Assembly: GCA_001799195.1 (NCBI GenBank)
Contig: MGSU01000338.1
Span: 3,688 to 24,211, forward strand
From: Deltaproteobacteria bacterium RIFOXYA12_FULL_61_11
GTDB lineage: Bacteria > Bdellovibrionota_F > JAHFAK01 > YA12-FULL-61-11
Length of the DNA stretch: 20,524 nt
Reading direction: 5' to 3'
Shown in pieces: positions 20,273 through 20,524 of this stretch (its first letter is position 1; each line of letters opens with the position of its first letter). The position numbers and the translations under genes were made by a program. A model generated the notes under the pieces. That model saw only the letters and a list, made by a program, of their open reading frames with translations, searched no databases and was not told the origin of the DNA.

Positions 20273-20524
20273 ATGATTACTAGTAAATTAAATAAATTAA
20301 AAATATTTCTTTTCCTTGCATTTTTTTCTATTGCAATATTTGCTGGTATATTATTTTTGTATTTTCAAAAGATGCAAAGAGAAAGACAGCTTCAATTTGG
20401 TATCAATGAATATAAGGTCGGGAAATACCAACTTGCAGTCGAGCATATTACTCCTTATGCAAGGAATGGCAATACTTCCGCACAAAAGCTACTTGGAGAG
20501 ATATATGCACTAGGTCTAGGTGTC
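20273..20524 (+). CDS. Sel1-like repeat membrane protein (3' end outside window)
   Basis: 84 codons are visible from ATG 20273, open to the window end. Residues 1-9 are Lys-rich, followed by one transmembrane helix (IFLFLAFFSIAIFAGILFLYF) and a charged segment. Then FGINEYKVGKYQLAVEHI, TPYARNGNTSAQKLLGEIY and ALGLGV fit the Sel1/tetratricopeptide consensus (paired helices with A..LG..Y..G.GV). Sel1-repeat proteins are scaffolds for protein contacts, often in the periplasm; here the repeats would face outside the cytoplasm behind an N-terminal anchor. The DNA is by far the most AT-rich of the window, suggesting foreign origin. No good ribosome binding site precedes the ATG. Function otherwise unknown. 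Confidence 0.7.
   Translation, partial: MITSKLNKLKIFLFLAFFSIAIFAGILFLYFQKMQRERQLQFGINEYKVGKYQLAVEHITPYARNGNTSAQKLLGEIYALGLGV

Overview
The window is high-GC bacterial DNA. It looks like a deltaproteobacterial or Myxococcota-type genome: many secreted lipoproteins, IPT/TIG and collagen-like surface proteins, and GTG or TTG starts. This placement rests on style only; there is no marker gene. The first ~16.8 kb is uniformly GC-rich. The last ~3.5 kb (from about 17.1 kb) becomes progressively AT-rich, full of short repeats, and looks accessory.

Layout. 1-1502 (+): 3' part of a collagen-like/pectate-lyase-fold surface protein. 1510-2454 (-): lipoprotein with a lectin/LamG-like fold. 2825-4658 (+): small acidic membrane protein, then a secreted peptidylarginine deiminase (PAD) family protein with all four catalytic residues. 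4778-7357 (+): large IPT/TIG lipoprotein ending in a metzincin protease. 7449-8351 (+): formyltransferase. 8363-9625 (-): VKOR-DsbA fusion. 9936-11162 (-): two-gene unit of lipoprotein and SAM methyltransferase. 11341-13688 (-): two translationally coupled radical SAM/SPASM enzymes, the first with an N-terminal PqqD-like domain. 13773-14819 (-): nucleotidyltransferase of the type often found in peptide-modification loci. 15132-16785 (-): envelope operon of lipoprotein, outer-membrane-like protein and lipoprotein. 17143-18009 (-): secreted HAD phosphatase. 18217-19428 (+): AT-rich lipoprotein with two tandem 8-cysteine domains. 19429-20140: repeat-rich stretch without a recognisable gene. 20273-end (+): 5' part of a Sel1-repeat membrane protein.

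Most unusual content. (1) A three-copy intergenic element (2554-2739, 9719-9852, 14907-15072) has matching inverted ends and a variable number of internal hairpin modules. All copies have the same orientation, and each lies 11-27 bp upstream of a predicted -35 box of a minus-strand gene. (2) Hairpins with different stems but a constant CA-TCC(T)-TG loop occur in these elements and in a cluster at 19701-19854. Read on the minus strand the loop is CAGGATG or CAAGGATG, which matches the CsrA/RsmA binding consensus, so the cluster is a candidate CsrB/RsmZ-like sponge RNA. (3) A shared block (promoter, ATG-AAG at the predicted transcription start, and a GAGTCCG(A/G)CTTT repeat) precedes both AT-rich genes, and an identical 23-bp direct repeat brackets the first one.

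Predicted promoters repeatedly show a 16-18 bp (mostly 17) spacer and a -10 box close to TAnnCT. Most products are exported, and the VKOR-DsbA fusion fits a need to make disulfides in such proteins. The two radical SAM enzymes and the nucleotidyltransferase could form a peptide-modification system, but no convincing precursor peptide is visible.
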